NCBI GenBank assembly: GCA_900547805.1
Contig: URIE01000084.1
Coordinates: forward strand, 1 to 7,767
Source of the DNA: an uncultured Collinsella sp.
GTDB taxonomy: Bacteria; Actinomycetota; Coriobacteriia; Coriobacteriales; Coriobacteriaceae
Length of the DNA: 7,767 bases
Reading direction: 5' to 3'
The stretch's first letter is position 1. Each line of letters opens with the position of its first letter. The notes below the pieces were generated by a model, which saw nothing but the letters and a program-made list of their open reading frames with translations, searched no databases and was not told the DNA's origin. This document shows, one piece after another, positions 6,993 to 7,767 of this stretch. The position numbers were made by a program, and so were the translations under genes.

Positions 6993-7013
6993 TTACGAAA
7001 TCGATTTCTGTAA
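6993..7013. promoter_or_regulatory. Inverted-repeat operator candidate upstream of the ABC promoter
   Basis: A perfect 12-bp palindrome, GAAATCGATTTC (6997-7008), is flanked by TTAC (6993-6996) and GTAA (7010-7013) with a one-base asymmetry, giving a 21-bp dyad. It ends four bases from the -35 box of the ABC promoter, a position suited to an activator or a repressor touching the -35 region. The regulator is not in the window. Confidence 0.5.
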
Positions 7014-7108
7014 GGCTAACACCATGTTGAGCATGGGCCATGTTTGCATGTAATCAAATAGAAATGAATGCGCGCGCCACTTTTTTGCCCCAGCCTCAAC
7101 ACAAATCT

Positions 7109-7128
7109 TGACTCTATAATCGTTATAG
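7109..7128 (+). promoter_or_regulatory. Promoter/operator candidate for the MATE gene
   Basis: TTGACT (7109-7114) runs directly into a 15-bp dyad, CTATAA-tcg-TTATAG (7114-7128). Two readings are possible. In the first, TTGACT is a -35 box with an over-long spacer and a poor -10 near 7134-7139, the arrangement of MerR-family targets such as zntA. In the second, the TATAAT at 7115-7120 is the -10 and the dyad is an operator covering it, although no good -35 lies at the right distance. Confidence 0.45.
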
Positions 7129-7142
7129 GGTTTTCACTACAC

Positions 7143-7160
7143 TGGTACGTAAACGAACCA
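7143..7160. promoter_or_regulatory. Second dyad in the leader of the MATE gene
   Basis: TGGTACGT (7143-7150), two bases, then ACGAACCA (7153-7160) form an 8-2-8 inverted repeat with one mismatched pair. It lies 18 bases before the ATG and beside the weak ribosome site, so it could be an operator. As RNA it is unlikely to be a stable hairpin because the loop is too short unless inner pairs open. Confidence 0.35.
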
Positions 7161-7178
7161 AGCCAGAAAGTCCCGCCC

Positions 7179-7767
7179 ATGGAACACGACCTCACACGCG
7201 GCAATGTCCTCAAGACCATCGCGGTCTTTGCCCTGCCCTACATGCTCTCGTATTTTTTGCAGATGCTCTACGGCATGGCGGACCTGTACATGATGGGACA
7301 GTTTAGCGGCGCCGCCGGCATCACCGCCGTGGGCAACGGCGCGCAGACGCTCTATATCATTACCGTGACGCTCGTGGGCCTGGCCATGGGAACGACCGTC
7401 ATCGTCGGCCACGCCGTGGGCTCGCGTCGCTTTGACCGCGCGGAGGTCGCCATCGGTAACACCATCACGCTGTTTATGGGCGTCTCGGTGGTACTGGCCG
7501 CAGTCTTGCTCGCGCTGTGTCCGCAGATCGTGGCGCTCATTGGCACGCCGGCCGAGGCAGTCGAAGGCACCGCCGCCTACCTGCGCATCTGCTTTATCGG
7601 CATTCCCTTTATCGCCGCGTACAACATCCTTTCGGCCATCTTTCGCGGTCTGGGCGATTCGCGCTCGCCCATGTATGTGATCGGCGTGGCGTGCATCATC
7701 AACATCGCGCTCGACTTTTTGTTCATCGGCCACATGGGGCTCGGCCCCGTGGGCGCGGCGCTCGGCA
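7179..7767 (+). CDS. MATE-family efflux transporter, N-terminal part
   Basis: The 196 residues visible are strongly hydrophobic and match the N-terminal half of MATE (multi-antimicrobial extrusion) exporters, which move drugs or cations out by Na+ or H+ antiport. The start MEHDLTRGNVLKTIAVFALP is typical. It is followed by a helix with PYMLSYFLQMLYGMADLYMMGQ (about 20-41), the loop GITAVGNGAQ, helix GLAMGTTVIVGHAVGSRR (about 69-86), helices near 95-115 and 128-147, and FRGLGDSRSPM, a motif found after the fourth or fifth helix in this family. The start is ATG at 7179-7181; the upstream ribosome site is weak (GAAAG at 7166-7170). The gene continues beyond the window. It is divergent from the ABC exporter operon, with 258 bp between the start codons, so two kinds of efflux pump face each other and could share a regulator. 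The substrate is not predictable from sequence. Confidence 0.93.
   Translation, partial: MEHDLTRGNVLKTIAVFALPYMLSYFLQMLYGMADLYMMGQFSGAAGITAVGNGAQTLYIITVTLVGLAMGTTVIVGHAVGSRRFDRAEVAIGNTITLFMGVSVVLAAVLLALCPQIVALIGTPAEAVEGTAAYLRICFIGIPFIAAYNILSAIFRGLGDSRSPMYVIGVACIINIALDFLFIGHMGLGPVGAALG

Noticed and set aside
7022..7042. Repeated CCATG/CATGG motifs between the efflux genes
   Set aside because: The 5-bp arms are too short to separate from chance in this region; no promoter element goes with them.
7068..7087. GC-rich stretch followed by six T as a terminator
   Set aside because: The GCGCGC run is self-complementary but leaves no loop for a stable hairpin, and no gene ends upstream on the plus strand.

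Overview
This is a GC-rich bacterial window with five protein genes on the minus strand and one divergent gene on the plus strand. The style of the proteins (ABC half-transporters with long acidic linkers, an AbiEi/DUF559-type protein, a Moa pair) and the high GC suggest an actinobacterial gut anaerobe of the Coriobacteriia, perhaps Collinsella. That assignment rests on resemblance only. Plain Illumina Nextera adaptor sequence inside one gene shows the assembly came from a tagmentation library and is not clean.

Layout from low to high coordinate: the 5' part of moaC (1-640, minus, running off the window) and moaA (645-1700, minus) form a tight molybdenum-cofactor pair. MoaA turns GTP into the cyclic intermediate that MoaC converts to cPMP. 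In moaA, 28 bases at 1192-1219 are adaptor, so about ten residues of the printed protein are not real. Next comes a gene for a 345-aa AbiEi-like/DUF559 (Vsr-like nuclease fold) protein (1933-2970, minus). It lies between two near-identical 64-65 bp palindromic elements (1832-1895 and 3072-3136) with 19-bp arms and a conserved 26-27 nt centre. Each element sits just downstream of a minus-strand gene, so each may be a terminator, a mobile/REP-like element, or both.

From 3185 to 6920 (minus) lies a two-gene operon for a heterodimeric type IV ABC exporter. The upstream subunit carries the degenerate ATP site (Asp for the catalytic Glu, Gln for the switch His), and the downstream subunit carries the canonical one. 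The genes overlap by 8 bp. A good sigma-70 type promoter (6962-6989) precedes the operon. The divergent plus-strand gene from 7179 encodes the N-terminal part of a MATE-family exporter. The 258-bp region between the two efflux units holds three inverted-repeat sites, so regulated drug or metabolite export is the likely theme of the right half.

I saw no RNA genes, CRISPR array, transposase or integrase. No gene-free stretch exceeds 300 bases.
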